This document shows positions 56,001 to 60,000 of a stretch of DNA of 60,000 nucleotides, piece by piece (within the stretch, counting starts at the first letter, position 1; each line of letters starts with the position of its first letter). The DNA is taken from assembly GCA_963170055.1 (NCBI GenBank), contig CAUJGJ010000287.1:68201-128200 (forward strand). The letters are read 5' to 3'. The stretch is from Halisarca cf. caerulea. Taxonomy: Eukaryota; Porifera; Demospongiae; Chondrillida; Halisarcidae. The position numbers and the translations under genes are program-made. Below the pieces are notes generated by a model, which was not told the DNA's origin, did not search any database, and saw nothing but the letters and a program-made list of their open reading frames with translations.

Positions 56001-58563
56001 GGTGGTTTCGTCATCTTCCGTGAATTTGTTTGCTATACTAACCTGGTATATAACCTGCAACAATGACGCTCGCTTTCTAAGGATTCTACCCATGAGATTA
56101 TCCCTATAAATATGCACTCCCTTGATGCGCTGATTCTCTCTTTCCGAAGATGATGCCTGATTGTTGGAGCTCACACAAATGAAAGAACTCCGAGCATGCT
56201 CAGACACGCTACCGACACCTGTCAATCTTGCAAGATGGAAGATTCAAGCACAGCCCTCTTGTGCACTATGCGGATCAGCCAATGCCACGGTCAAGCACAT
56301 CCTAAATGGATGCCCAACTGCTCTAAGCGATTGAAGATAAACTTGGAGGCATGACAGTATCTTGCTGGAGCTGATAAGACAACTAAAGGAGTCTATGGCA
56401 CAAGCCAAAGATGACACGGGAGCTGAAGTATACGCGGACCTTGACCAACTTAGGGCATCTGAAAATCCTCCGGGCACTATACCCTGCCAATTAGTGGTGA
56501 CTACTGCCAGGCCGGATTTAGTAGCCATCAAAGGGAACGTGATCAGAATCCTGGAACTCACTGTATGCACTAACTCAAGAGAAGCCATGTCCAATGCAAG
56601 AACCCGGAAATTGTCAAAAATTTCGTACCAACAACTTTTAGGAGATCTAGAACGACAGGGGAAGGATGTTAGGTACATAACTATGGAAATGGGTGCACTT
56701 GGTCACTATCCAGGTGATCTCGTGGCACTTATGAGTGGAGTCTTTCCTGAAATACGGAAAAAATGCAGAAACATCCTCGACCAATTGTCCAAGGTCTCAA
56801 TCAACTGCTCCCAGATGATTTATTTTGCAAGAAATAGCGAACATTGGCTCCATTAAGTATCAATTAATGTAACCCGTAACCTAAGTAATCATTAAACTGT
56901 CTTATTATTAAGTAGTCATGCAACACCACTTGCCAGACAGTCACCAACATGTACCACTGTGACAATGTTACGATTATGTCTGTGTCCGAGTCTCATATCT
57001 AGCTTTTCATATTATTTTTCTTTTTTGTACATCAGCTTGAATAATGATGACATTCCTCCCCCCCCCCCCCCACCCCCACCCCTCAGAACCTACTTTTGTT
57101 GCACTCGCCGAACTAACATCCTCGAAGCTCGCTTATCCAAAATACGATCTCACTTTAATGCCCAATGTTGGTCAGCTATCGCTGATATGTGTGTGGGATT
57201 CCTTCGCAATTATCACAGTAAAACTGAAGCAGCACTCTACGAAGAGAAAGACTAAAACAGAACAAAACACTACAGCGCTTCATATTCGTTTTTTCGGAAC
57301 CAAACGTGACCAAACTTTGGCCTCCTACCGTGCGTACATAATTGCACTCTCATTTTTGACTTTTTGAAACGCATGCAAATATTCTATGTATTCATAGCTA
57401 CTATTCCTCTGCTCAATCCATGATGTTCACTGTCTGCCTCTTGCTCACTGCAGAAGCTGATTACACCCCTGGCCCCTATGTGGCCACTTTTAACCCTGGA
57501 GAGACCATTGCTTTAGTCAGCATCAGCACACAAGGCACTGACTGTGCAGAGCCTCTGGAAGCTTTCAGAGTTGACGTACAACCAACTACAACTTCAGCAG
57601 AATTGGGTGTTACTATTGGATCACCTTCTCAAGCCAATGTGGTCATCACAGATCGAAAAGGTTAGCTCCTGTCTCTTGTTATGCATAATATTATTTGCCT
57701 GATTTGTGTGTGTGTTAGTGTTGCCACGATACTCACGATATATCGTGTATCGCGATATCTCTACAGACGATACGATACACTGAACACACTTCATGATATG
57801 GTACAGGTACCTATCACTAGTAAGACAGTCCTGAGGAAGCTGCAATACTGTTGGTGCTTTGACCTTTGTTCAGCATTGTGGTTTTGTAGTTCCTACACCT
57901 CACACCCACAGTCAATCAATCAATCAATTGATTAAAAGAATTATTTGAGAATAGCAACAAGGCACAGAATGCTTAGCCTAAACTAGTGTCACCATTGCCA
58001 GTTTGTATTTGAACCCCAGAAGAGATGTCATGCACTGGATTGGATTGGATTGGATTAATCTTATTTAGACTGGGACACCCACTTAGCCATTGGCTACTTT
58101 TCAGGGGGCCCAGTAATCAGAAGTACACAATCAACAAACAACAAACATACAACAAACAAACAAACATACTACATTGTTAATTGCTATAAGTGACAAATGT
58201 TCAATCATGCAATGTTCAGTTCTTTGGTGGCTGTAGTGGGCCTTCTTCACTCTTCTCTCTTGATGGTGGCAGGGGGGTGCAGAGAAAAAAGGCCAGAAGC
58301 ACCATCACTGGGATTGGACCTTAGTCCATCCCATAACTCAGCTCTGCAGTCACATCAGTAGCCCACTAAGCCACCAGCACCCCCCTAAAGGAAGGTCTCT
58401 TATTGAGAAATGTGATGCACTTGAACAGTTATCAGCTACTATTTCTTTCTGATATATCTGACTGTACCTATTTTGTAACATGCTGATATCGTGATGTATC
58501 ATGATACATGTCTAGATAACAGAATATTATTGTGATACACTTTTAGCAGTATCGTGGCAACAC

Positions 58564-58621
<58 letters not shown>

Positions 58622-58629
58622 TGTGTGTG

Positions 58630-58693
<64 letters not shown>

Positions 58694-60000
58694 GCGAATG
58701 TATGTTTATTGCAAGATATCATAGATTGCTTTGTTCCCACTTTTCAGTTCTAAAAGTATCATTTGAAGACATCAGCTACTCTTCCGTGGAGGGATCCAGC
58801 ATTATTGCTACCCTTGTCACTGACAAGTGTTTTGAGGGAGAGTTTGAAGTGAAACTTGTGCCTTCATTGACTGGATCTGCTGAAAGTATGTTAATGTGCA
58901 CAATTTTTGTAGTATCCACTTGTTGGATCATCACACACTCCTTTAGGCCTACCCAACATACGTATGTACATCCATGCACATTTAGTATTGGTTATATGCA
59001 TGTTTGGTGTATACGTACTGGACATACAAACTGAGTATGTATATATACGTATGTACATACACATTCTTGTGTCATGGCGTGTTTGTAGGGGTCAAAGAGA
59101 AAAGTGGTTTGGGGGCCTATTCAACCCACTTGTTCCTTTGATCTGCTCCTATTTCGCCCACACATAATTTTGTCATACAATCAGGTATCCAGCACACCTG
59201 CTATGCATTCACTAGTACCTCTTTTGGGGCAACTTTGTTAGATTCTGACTTCATGGTCCCGCCATCTATGAATGTCACTGAGCAGAACAAGACTGAGGTT
59301 ACCATAGTAACCATAGACGATATGATCCCCGAGGGAGAGGAGGAGTTCAATCTTGTCCTACAAGTTTCTCCAACTTCTGATGGCATCAGTGTGGTGGTTG
59401 GTGACAGAAACAACGCTAGTTTCACTATCATTGATAATGATGGTGAGTATACAGTATGCAGAGTTTGTTTGGTGTCTCCATGCAGCTCACTCGGGTTGAA
59501 TGGGATGCAGTGAAGCCTCTGTAATCCAACACTCCATACAAGTCTGTGAGCACCTGAAAGGGGCCAAATTACATGCAGAATTCATTTGTTTAATTTTCAT
59601 GCAATTTTGTGCAATATATTTGAATGAGGGGACTGTTATGTGCACCTCTAGAGAGTGTCACATTATAGGGAGAATGTTGGATTACTGTAGTATGCATGGG
59701 ATGTCAGAGTTCCTACAGTATTTCCTGGTACACTGAAACCTGTTTCTACGTACTAGCCAGTGAATTAGTCACAACTCTGTTAATCCAGGAATTTAGCTGT
59801 TGTAATTTACATACTTCCTCAAATATGGGCTGAGTGCTCTGACGTATCCAGCATCATTATTATTTTCTGTGCTCGTCATCTGTAGCCATATGTTCGTATG
59901 TATGTATGTTCATACAGTACATATGTATGGAGATGGTTGGATAAGCCTAGCTCAACTCTGTGTAACCTGCTTCCTTGCACTCTCCTGCAGCTGTTGCATG
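5696..60000 (+). CDS. Giant secreted multi-Calx-beta protein, aggregation-factor-like (58 exons seen, 3' end outside window)
   Basis: Exon 1 (5696-5765) starts at ATG in the context GTACAATGG and encodes a signal peptide: MAHSSSW, the hydrophobic core [11 protein letters not shown], then a likely cleavage after GTTYA. After it come 28 complete Calx-beta modules plus the first 10 bases of another (59991). Each module spans two exons. The A half has Y.V.EGG..V.V strands. The B half has a DY-like start, F.PG, a DD.KE.NE.F.L.L loop-strand and a TVTI.DD-type end. Every intron is phase 1 and every complete internal exon is a multiple of three. About 3,255 residues are visible, with many N-glycosylation sites (LNETVSL, KNETVTL, NCS). 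Calx-beta is a calcium-binding beta-sandwich known from Na/Ca exchangers, integrin beta-4, ADGRV1 and sponge aggregation factors. A signal peptide followed by long tandem arrays suggests an extracellular adhesion protein. I infer an aggregation-factor relative. An ADGRV1-like receptor cannot be excluded because the C-terminus is missing. Confidence 0.85.
5766..11561 (+). other. Intron 1 of the Calx-beta gene (5.8 kb)
   Basis: No conserved coding region is seen. It contains poly(C) near 6579 and poly(G) near 7787, TA-rich stretches with frequent TACGTA motifs (for example 9575-9660), and weakly repeated pieces reading GCPxEN near 9244 and 9357. Short open frames here do not look like genes. 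Confidence 0.7.
11562..14631 (+). CDS. Calx-beta module 1 (exons 11562-11756, 14425-14631)
   Basis: The A exon (65 codons) is divergent, with an acidic run DIDDEDFES between predicted strands. The B exon opens with the classic [17 protein letters not shown], has a Cys pair flanking DVFLDDFA, and ends IEDSTG. The intron holds TG/CA arrays and a hAT-like element. Confidence 0.8.
11858..12182 (+). repeat. TG array and inverted CA array
   Basis: (TG)n at about 11858-11998 and (CA)n at about 12088-12172 face each other around 90 bp of unique sequence. This is a potential imperfect stem-loop inside intron 2. Confidence 0.9.
12641..12800 (+). repeat. TG microsatellite followed by TCTG tetranucleotide run
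   Basis: (TG)n from about 12641 to 12764 is interrupted by GAG and CGCG variants, then (TCTG) about eight times to 12798. Confidence 0.92.
12970..13635. mobile_element. Putative non-autonomous hAT-like element
   Basis: The left end reads CAGGGCCGGCGCAACCGGTC, followed by GGCCTGACCAAT. The right end contains the opposite arrangement (GGCCTGACCAATGAAAATCA, then GGGCCTGACCCT), so the reverse complement shares ATTGGTCAGGCC. The CAGGGCCGG start resembles hAT termini as I recall them. No transposase frame is present and no clear target duplication was found. Confidence 0.4.
15600..16925 (+). CDS. Calx-beta module 2 (exons 15600-15749, 16695-16925)
   Basis: The A exon reads [19 protein letters not shown], a Calx-beta hairpin. 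The B exon is long (77 codons), with a PCVAPRC insertion and the acidic loop VDDDDVIDG, and ends VVRDNEG. The B acceptor sits just after a CCCTR pentanucleotide array. Confidence 0.8.
16565..16683 (+). repeat. CCCTA/CCCTG pentanucleotide array
   Basis: About 24 units of CCCTR with scattered variants. It ends about 12 bp before the splice acceptor at 16694, so it forms an unusually long pyrimidine-rich tract. Confidence 0.9.
17243..18840 (+). CDS. Calx-beta module 3 (exons 17243-17410, 18643-18840)
   Basis: The A exon has an acidic [16 protein letters not shown] hairpin and ends at donor GTTTGT. The B exon starts [17 protein letters not shown] and contains [14 protein letters not shown], ending ANDDS. 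The frame is phase 1 at both borders. Confidence 0.8.
17602..17787. mobile_element. Pogo/Tigger-like MITE
   Basis: The 186-bp element has ends CAGTGGAATCTC and GAGATTCCACTG, flanked by TA on both sides. The CAG ends and TA target are typical of pogo/Tigger-type mariner relatives. There is no coding capacity. Confidence 0.7.
19286..19837 (+). CDS. Calx-beta module 4 (exons 19286-19450, 19625-19837)
   Basis: The A exon reads [20 protein letters not shown]. The B exon starts AGEDFMAVG and contains [14 protein letters not shown], ending TIFDS. The calcium-loop end is shortened (FDS rather than DDD). Confidence 0.8.
19881..19944. mobile_element. Very short TIR element or remnant
   Basis: Inverted ends AGTCCGGCGTAGCTCAGACC and GGTCTGGCTACGCGGGAC enclose about 25 bp. 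They resemble the ends of the MITE at 2299-2405. The target duplication is not clear. Confidence 0.45.
20330..21369 (+). CDS. Calx-beta module 5 (exons 20330-20491, 21154-21369)
   Basis: The A exon reads [20 protein letters not shown]. The B exon contains [16 protein letters not shown] and ends VVIEDDG, an intact acidic terminus as in calcium-binding Calx-beta domains. Confidence 0.8.
22168..23343 (+). CDS. Calx-beta module 6 (exons 22168-22308, 23140-23343)
   Basis: The A exon reads [19 protein letters not shown]. The B exon starts [20 protein letters not shown], contains [13 protein letters not shown] and ends VVIDDNEG. Confidence 0.8.
23848..24723 (+). CDS. Calx-beta module 7 (exons 23848-23994, 24484-24723)
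   Basis: The A exon reads [20 protein letters not shown]. The B exon (80 codons) contains [14 protein letters not shown], a longer loop ([14 protein letters not shown]), and ends IITDVNG, so the terminal acidic pair is reduced. Confidence 0.8.
24794..27695 (+). CDS. Calx-beta module 8 (exons 24794-24934, 27489-27695)
   Basis: The A exon reads [19 protein letters not shown]. The B exon starts [17 protein letters not shown], contains [15 protein letters not shown] and ends IIDNDG. The two exons are separated by a 2.5 kb intron filled by a tandemly duplicated repeat. Confidence 0.82.
25013..27040. repeat. 1-kb tandem duplication with hairpin ends
   Basis: Unit 1 (about 25013-26012) and unit 2 (about 26011-27040) align along their length at an offset of 998 bp. 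Each ends in a hairpin. In unit 1, arms of about 47 nt at 25901-26021 contain ACTTCGTGGTGTCCGTCATT and its reverse complement, around a GAGCGAAGC-type loop. Unit 2 carries the matching hairpin near 26930-27040. Each unit also keeps a short open frame at the same place (25563-25787 and 26579-26809) starting MADFT and containing [15 protein letters not shown] do not recognise the family. It looks like a transposable element duplicated in tandem. Confidence 0.75.
28010..28296 (+). mobile_element. tRNA-derived SINE
   Basis: Bases 28010-28082 (73 nt) mimic a tRNA. GTGCAGG and CCTGCAC form a perfect 7-bp acceptor stem, with an A box TGGCTCAGTAGCTGG and a B box GGTTCGATTCC. The anticodon arm is poor. 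A 27-bp segment starting TTCCCAACCTGCACCCC is repeated at 28069, 28096 and 28123. The body ends in GATACC followed by an (AAAC)n tail. This is a SINE rather than a functional tRNA gene. Confidence 0.75.
28546..29255 (+). CDS. Calx-beta module 9, type a (exons 28546-28674, 29049-29255)
   Basis: The A exon reads [20 protein letters not shown]. The B exon has [18 protein letters not shown] and ends VIVQDTTEG. It opens the first a-b-c-d super-unit and is nearly identical to module 17. Confidence 0.85.
29588..30286 (+). CDS. Calx-beta module 10, type b (exons 29588-29713, 30080-30286)
   Basis: The A exon reads [20 protein letters not shown], with a second Cys in DIVCGLF. The B exon has [14 protein letters not shown] and ends SIQDSTPG. 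Near-identical to module 18. Confidence 0.85.
30837..31090 (+). repeat. 11-bp minisatellite (GGTGTATGYAT)n
   Basis: About 23 copies of an 11-bp unit that alternates between TATGTATGG and TATGCATGG forms. Because 11 is not a multiple of three, all frames cycle through the unit, and long open frames appear on both strands. It lies just before the acceptor of module 11. Confidence 0.93.
31186..31578 (+). CDS. Calx-beta module 11, type c (exons 31186-31314, 31378-31578)
   Basis: The A exon reads [20 protein letters not shown]. The B exon has [20 protein letters not shown] and ends TINDTTES. The intron between them is only 63 bp and is nearly identical in modules 19 and 22. Confidence 0.87.
31629..31796 (+). 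repeat. 41-bp tandem repeat, four copies
   Basis: Units start TATACTGCTATTGGGACCTA and continue CTGAGAACTGTATTGATTTTG. Copies differ by a few bases. The array lies in the intron between modules 11 and 12. Confidence 0.9.
31857..33006 (+). CDS. Calx-beta module 12, type d (exons 31857-31982, 32803-33006)
   Basis: The A exon reads [20 protein letters not shown]. The B exon starts [17 protein letters not shown] and has [14 protein letters not shown]. It ends IFDISS, unlike the DDNG ending of other d modules, so one calcium-loop pair is lost. The intron contains poly(G) near 32023. Confidence 0.85.
33390..34040 (+). CDS. Calx-beta module 13, type a' (exons 33390-33518, 33834-34040)
   Basis: The A exon reads [20 protein letters not shown]. 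The B exon has [18 protein letters not shown] and ends VKVQDTTNG. It is an older relative of modules 9 and 17. Confidence 0.85.
33632..33781. mobile_element. Pogo-like MITE
   Basis: The 150-bp element has ends CAGTCGTGACTCTAATCCGG and CCGGATTAAAGAGTCATACC (then TG), flanked by TA. It is inserted in the intron of module 13. Confidence 0.65.
34341..35145 (+). CDS. Calx-beta module 14, type b' (exons 34341-34466, 34939-35145)
   Basis: The A exon reads [20 protein letters not shown]. The B exon starts [20 protein letters not shown], has [14 protein letters not shown] and ends VVQDETEG. Related to modules 21 and 24. Confidence 0.85.
35621..35949. mobile_element. TIR element, CGTAGAGCGGGAAATTT family
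   Basis: Ends CCGTAGAGCGGGAAATTTTC and GGAAATTTCCCGCTCTACG are inverted repeats enclosing about 290 bp of AT-rich, TTCGC-containing DNA with no coding frame. The ends resemble those of the giant fold-back element at 47925-51125. Confidence 0.72.
36108..36521 (+). CDS. Calx-beta module 15, type c' (exons 36108-36236, 36327-36521)
   Basis: The A exon reads [20 protein letters not shown]. The B exon has [20 protein letters not shown] and ends IFDDTDS. The intron is 90 bp, against 63 bp in the other c modules. Confidence 0.85.
37114..38435 (+). CDS. Calx-beta module 16, type d' (exons 37114-37239, 38235-38435)
   Basis: The A exon reads [20 protein letters not shown], with a proline run in place of the tyrosine strand. 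The B exon has [18 protein letters not shown] and ends TIIDDNG. Nearly identical to module 26. Confidence 0.85.
38820..39281 (+). CDS. Calx-beta module 17, type a (exons 38820-38948, 39075-39281)
   Basis: A near copy of module 9: the A exon reads [20 protein letters not shown], and the B exon has [18 protein letters not shown] and ends VIVQDTTEG. The A-B intron is 126 bp. It opens the third super-unit. Confidence 0.87.
39427..39493 (+). repeat. TG microsatellite
   Basis: An uninterrupted (TG)n run of about 67 bp in the intron between modules 17 and 18. Confidence 0.95.
39715..42192 (+). CDS. Calx-beta module 18, type b (exons 39715-39840, 41986-42192)
   Basis: Near copy of module 10: the A exon reads [20 protein letters not shown], and the B exon has [14 protein letters not shown] and ends GITDTTPG. 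The 2.1 kb intron is much longer than its counterpart in module 10. It holds a 23-bp-arm palindrome at 41203 and a 38-bp direct repeat at 40671 and 40804. Confidence 0.86.
41203..41255. repeat. Perfect palindrome, 23-bp arms
   Basis: GGCATTCATGTAAGTATATT plus CCA is followed after a short spacer by its exact reverse complement. The flank (41168-41200) carries a diverged extra copy of the arm. Confidence 0.9.
43122..43169. repeat. Perfect palindrome, 20-bp arms
   Basis: GTTATTGCCCTGTTTGCGGT, an 8-base spacer, then the exact reverse complement. It lies in the intron before module 19, in DNA that repeats TTGCCC and GGGCAATA pieces. Probably the remains of a fold-back element. Confidence 0.9.
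43266..43658 (+). CDS. Calx-beta module 19, type c (exons 43266-43394, 43458-43658)
   Basis: The A exon reads [20 protein letters not shown]. The B exon has [20 protein letters not shown] and ends TITDTTGC. The 63-bp intron is identical to that of module 22. Confidence 0.87.
43929..44496 (+). CDS. Calx-beta module 20, type d (exons 43929-44054, 44293-44496)
   Basis: The A exon reads [20 protein letters not shown]. The B exon starts [17 protein letters not shown], has [14 protein letters not shown] and ends TIFDDNG. Two Cys (VVCF and ELCP) could form a disulfide within the module. Confidence 0.87.
44551..44607 (+). repeat. TG microsatellite
   Basis: A (TG)n run with GGTGGG and TTTG interruptions, about 55 bp after the module 20 donor. 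The paralogous position after module 23 (47037-47068) carries a shorter run. Confidence 0.9.
44808..45356 (+). CDS. Calx-beta module 21, type b' (exons 44808-44933, 45150-45356)
   Basis: The A exon reads [20 protein letters not shown]. The B exon starts [20 protein letters not shown], has [14 protein letters not shown] and ends TVQDKTES. The intron includes a 15-bp-arm hairpin at 44962-44993. Confidence 0.87.
45749..46141 (+). CDS. Calx-beta module 22, type c (exons 45749-45877, 45941-46141)
   Basis: Near copy of module 19: the A exon reads [20 protein letters not shown], and the B exon has [20 protein letters not shown] and ends TITDATGC. The exons and the 63-bp intron are almost unchanged. 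Confidence 0.87.
46412..46979 (+). CDS. Calx-beta module 23, type d (exons 46412-46537, 46776-46979)
   Basis: Near copy of module 20: the A exon reads [20 protein letters not shown], and the B exon starts [17 protein letters not shown] and ends TIFDDNG. The intron is also nearly identical to that of module 20. Confidence 0.87.
47037..47068 (+). repeat. TG microsatellite
   Basis: A short (TG)n run at the position paralogous to 44551-44607. The length differs between the two duplicated copies. Confidence 0.85.
47269..47817 (+). CDS. Calx-beta module 24, type b' (exons 47269-47394, 47611-47817)
   Basis: Near copy of module 21: the A exon reads [20 protein letters not shown], and the B exon starts [20 protein letters not shown] and ends TVQDKTEG. 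The intron keeps the same 15-bp-arm hairpin (47423-47454). The following 4.2 kb intron holds the giant fold-back element. Confidence 0.87.
48164..49363 (+). repeat. 9-bp satellite, left arm
   Basis: About 130 units of TGTAGATCC or TGTAGATCA, with occasional TGTAGATGTAG variants. Because the unit is a multiple of three, each frame encodes a tripeptide repeat (Val-Asp-Pro/His in one frame) without stops. This is not evidence of a gene. Confidence 0.95.
49598..50537 (-). repeat. 9-bp satellite, right arm (inverted)
   Basis: About 104 units of GATCTACAK, the reverse complement of the left array. The order of variant units differs from that of the left arm, so the two arms have diverged in length and content. 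Confidence 0.95.
50690..51011 (+). other. Coding-like segment unique to the right arm of the fold-back element
   Basis: This stretch is not matched in the left arm. One plus-strand frame reads [20 protein letters not shown], then a TAG (50847-50849), then [20 protein letters not shown] and about 30 more codons ending at TAA. It is charged and looks like a coiled coil. It may be a captured gene or transposon fragment. The product is not recognised. Confidence 0.4.
51975..52375 (+). CDS. Calx-beta module 25, type c (exons 51975-52106, 52175-52375)
   Basis: Copy of module 19/22 with one extra codon (VNNTEG in place of VNTEG) and a 5-bp duplication in the intron (68 instead of 63 bp). The B exon ends TITDTTES. 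Confidence 0.87.
52659..53330 (-). mobile_element. TIR element with a HIRAN-like coding fragment
   Basis: The ends share ATTTGAATGG in inverted orientation and, further in, an inverted CCCTCAAAT motif (near 52690 and 53275). On the minus strand, 53236-52973 reads [20 protein letters not shown], then [20 protein letters not shown], then [11 protein letters not shown]. That pattern recalls HIRAN-like domains found in many uncharacterised invertebrate proteins. After VGHV the similarity to the family, as I remember it, stops, which suggests a frameshift. Probably a decayed mobile-element gene. Confidence 0.55.
53529..54238 (+). CDS. Calx-beta module 26, type d' (exons 53529-53654, 54038-54238)
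   Basis: Near copy of module 16: the A exon reads [20 protein letters not shown], and the B exon has [18 protein letters not shown] and ends TIIDDNG. It closes the higher-order repeat. Confidence 0.87.
54632..55203 (+). repeat. 41-bp minisatellite, about 14 copies
   Basis: Units read GGTTGGCAGACTGTAGAGGT followed by CCACTGTGCTCTACTACCCAT. Small variants occur (ATTATAGTGG, TCCACTACC). The array lies in the intron before module 27. Confidence 0.95.
55293..57660 (+). CDS. Calx-beta module 27 (exons 55293-55427, 57454-57660)
   Basis: The A exon reads [20 protein letters not shown]. The B exon starts [20 protein letters not shown]. The usual DD.KE.NE loop is replaced by [11 protein letters not shown], and the end is ITDRKG, so calcium ligands appear reduced. 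The intron holds a 1.6 kb TIR element. Confidence 0.8.
55725..57331. mobile_element. 1.6 kb TIR element carrying retrotransposon-like remains
   Basis: Inverted ends: ACGGTAGGAGGCAAAAGTTT (left), and on the other strand from the right end ACGGTAGGAGGCCAAAGTTT. The similarity continues to GGTCACG or AGTCACG, about 32 bp in all. The interior includes the broken coding region at 56179-56856 and poly(C) near 57058. No recognised transposase is present. Confidence 0.65.
56179..56856 (+). pseudogene. Broken C-terminal region of a retrotransposon (LINE-like) protein
   Basis: One frame starts [20 protein letters not shown] and then has a CALCG...VKHILNGC pattern, a CCHC-type zinc motif seen at the C-terminus of some LINE reverse transcriptases. 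It is followed by two in-frame stops (TGA 56332, TAA 56338), then [14 protein letters not shown]. Further on, ARPDLVAI and [14 protein letters not shown] match the D...E-x-T core of endonuclease-like tails in such elements. The frame ends at a stop at 56856. The family is a judgement from motif memory. The stops make it non-functional. Confidence 0.6.
57717..58564. mobile_element. hAT-like MITE with a SINE inserted in it
   Basis: Ends AGTGTTGCCACGATACT and AGTATCGTGGCAACACT are perfect inverted repeats, with further ATATCGTG-type palindromes inside each end. It sits next to or within (TG)n, so the target duplication is hidden. The middle is occupied by a minus-strand SINE (58036-58388). Confidence 0.75.
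58036..58388 (-). mobile_element. tRNA-derived SINE (minus strand)
   Basis: On the minus strand the head has an A box TGGCTTAGTGGG (58373-58362) and a B box GGTCCAATCCC (58320-58310) at tRNA-like spacing. The 3' end is a (AATCC)n tail, seen on the plus strand as GGATTGGATTGGATTGGATT. Confidence 0.7.
58564..58690 (+). repeat. TG microsatellite
   Basis: A (TG)n run interrupted by TATG and TTGTG units, directly abutting the hAT-like element and lying about 57 bp before the acceptor of module 28. Confidence 0.95.
58748..59442 (+). CDS. Calx-beta module 28 (exons 58748-58885, 59185-59442)
   Basis: The A exon reads [20 protein letters not shown]. The B exon is the longest seen (86 codons). It opens with an unusual [20 protein letters not shown], then has [15 protein letters not shown], and ends TIIDNDG with acidic residues intact. 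Confidence 0.82.
59991..60000 (+). CDS. Start of the next exon (module 29, cut by the window end)
   Basis: The acceptor CTCTCCTGCAG ends at 59990. The next ten bases continue in phase 1 as Ala-Val-Ala. The position fits the A half of another Calx-beta module, but too little is visible to be sure. Confidence 0.55.

Noticed and set aside
56362..56856. Independent host gene in the intron of module 27
   Set aside because: The frame extends upstream through two stops into a zinc motif typical of retrotransposon tails and sits inside a TIR element.

Overview
The window is animal (metazoan) nuclear DNA. Genes are split by many GT/AG introns, and microsatellites (mostly TG/CA), minisatellites, tRNA-derived SINEs and small terminal-inverted-repeat (TIR) elements are abundant. 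A secreted protein built almost entirely of Calx-beta modules, with every visible intron in phase 1, fits a sponge best, because sponge aggregation-factor genes are known for this kind of make-up. I cannot name the species from sequence alone.

Layout. (1) 78-1510, + strand: the last four exons of a SMYD4-like SET/MYND protein (C-terminal helical repeats only; the gene begins left of the window). (2) 1511-5695: a rearranged intergenic zone made of direct and inverted partial copies of the end of the first gene, mixed with long TG/CA arrays. It includes an inverted two-exon fragment (3501-3889, - strand) whose frame is still open. (3) 5696 to beyond 60000, + strand: one giant gene. Exon 1 encodes a signal peptide, followed after a 5.8 kb intron by 28 complete Calx-beta modules and the first bases of a 29th. 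Each module is encoded by two exons (A half about 42-65 codons, B half about 65-86 codons). All 57 introns are phase 1, every complete internal exon is a multiple of three, and about 9.77 kb of coding sequence (about 3,255 residues) is visible.

Modules 1-8 are diverged singletons. Modules 9-26 form a higher-order repeat: a-b-c-d (9-12), a'-b'-c'-d' (13-16), a-b-c-d (17-20), then b'-c-d (21-23) and b'-c-d' (24-26). Copies 19-21 and 22-24 are very recent duplicates in which the introns are also almost identical. Modules 27-28 are again diverged.

The introns hold most of the mobile DNA: a 3.2 kb fold-back element (47925-51125) whose arms are filled with a 9-bp satellite; a 1 kb tandem duplication with hairpin ends (25013-27040); a TIR element carrying a broken retrotransposon C-terminus (55725-57331); a TIR element with a HIRAN-like fragment (52659-53330); a SINE nested in a hAT-like element (57717-58564); a tRNA-headed SINE (28010-28296); and several short TIR elements. 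Both real genes read left to right. Nothing in the window suggests that they work together. The Calx-beta protein is predicted to be extracellular, probably calcium-binding and adhesive.
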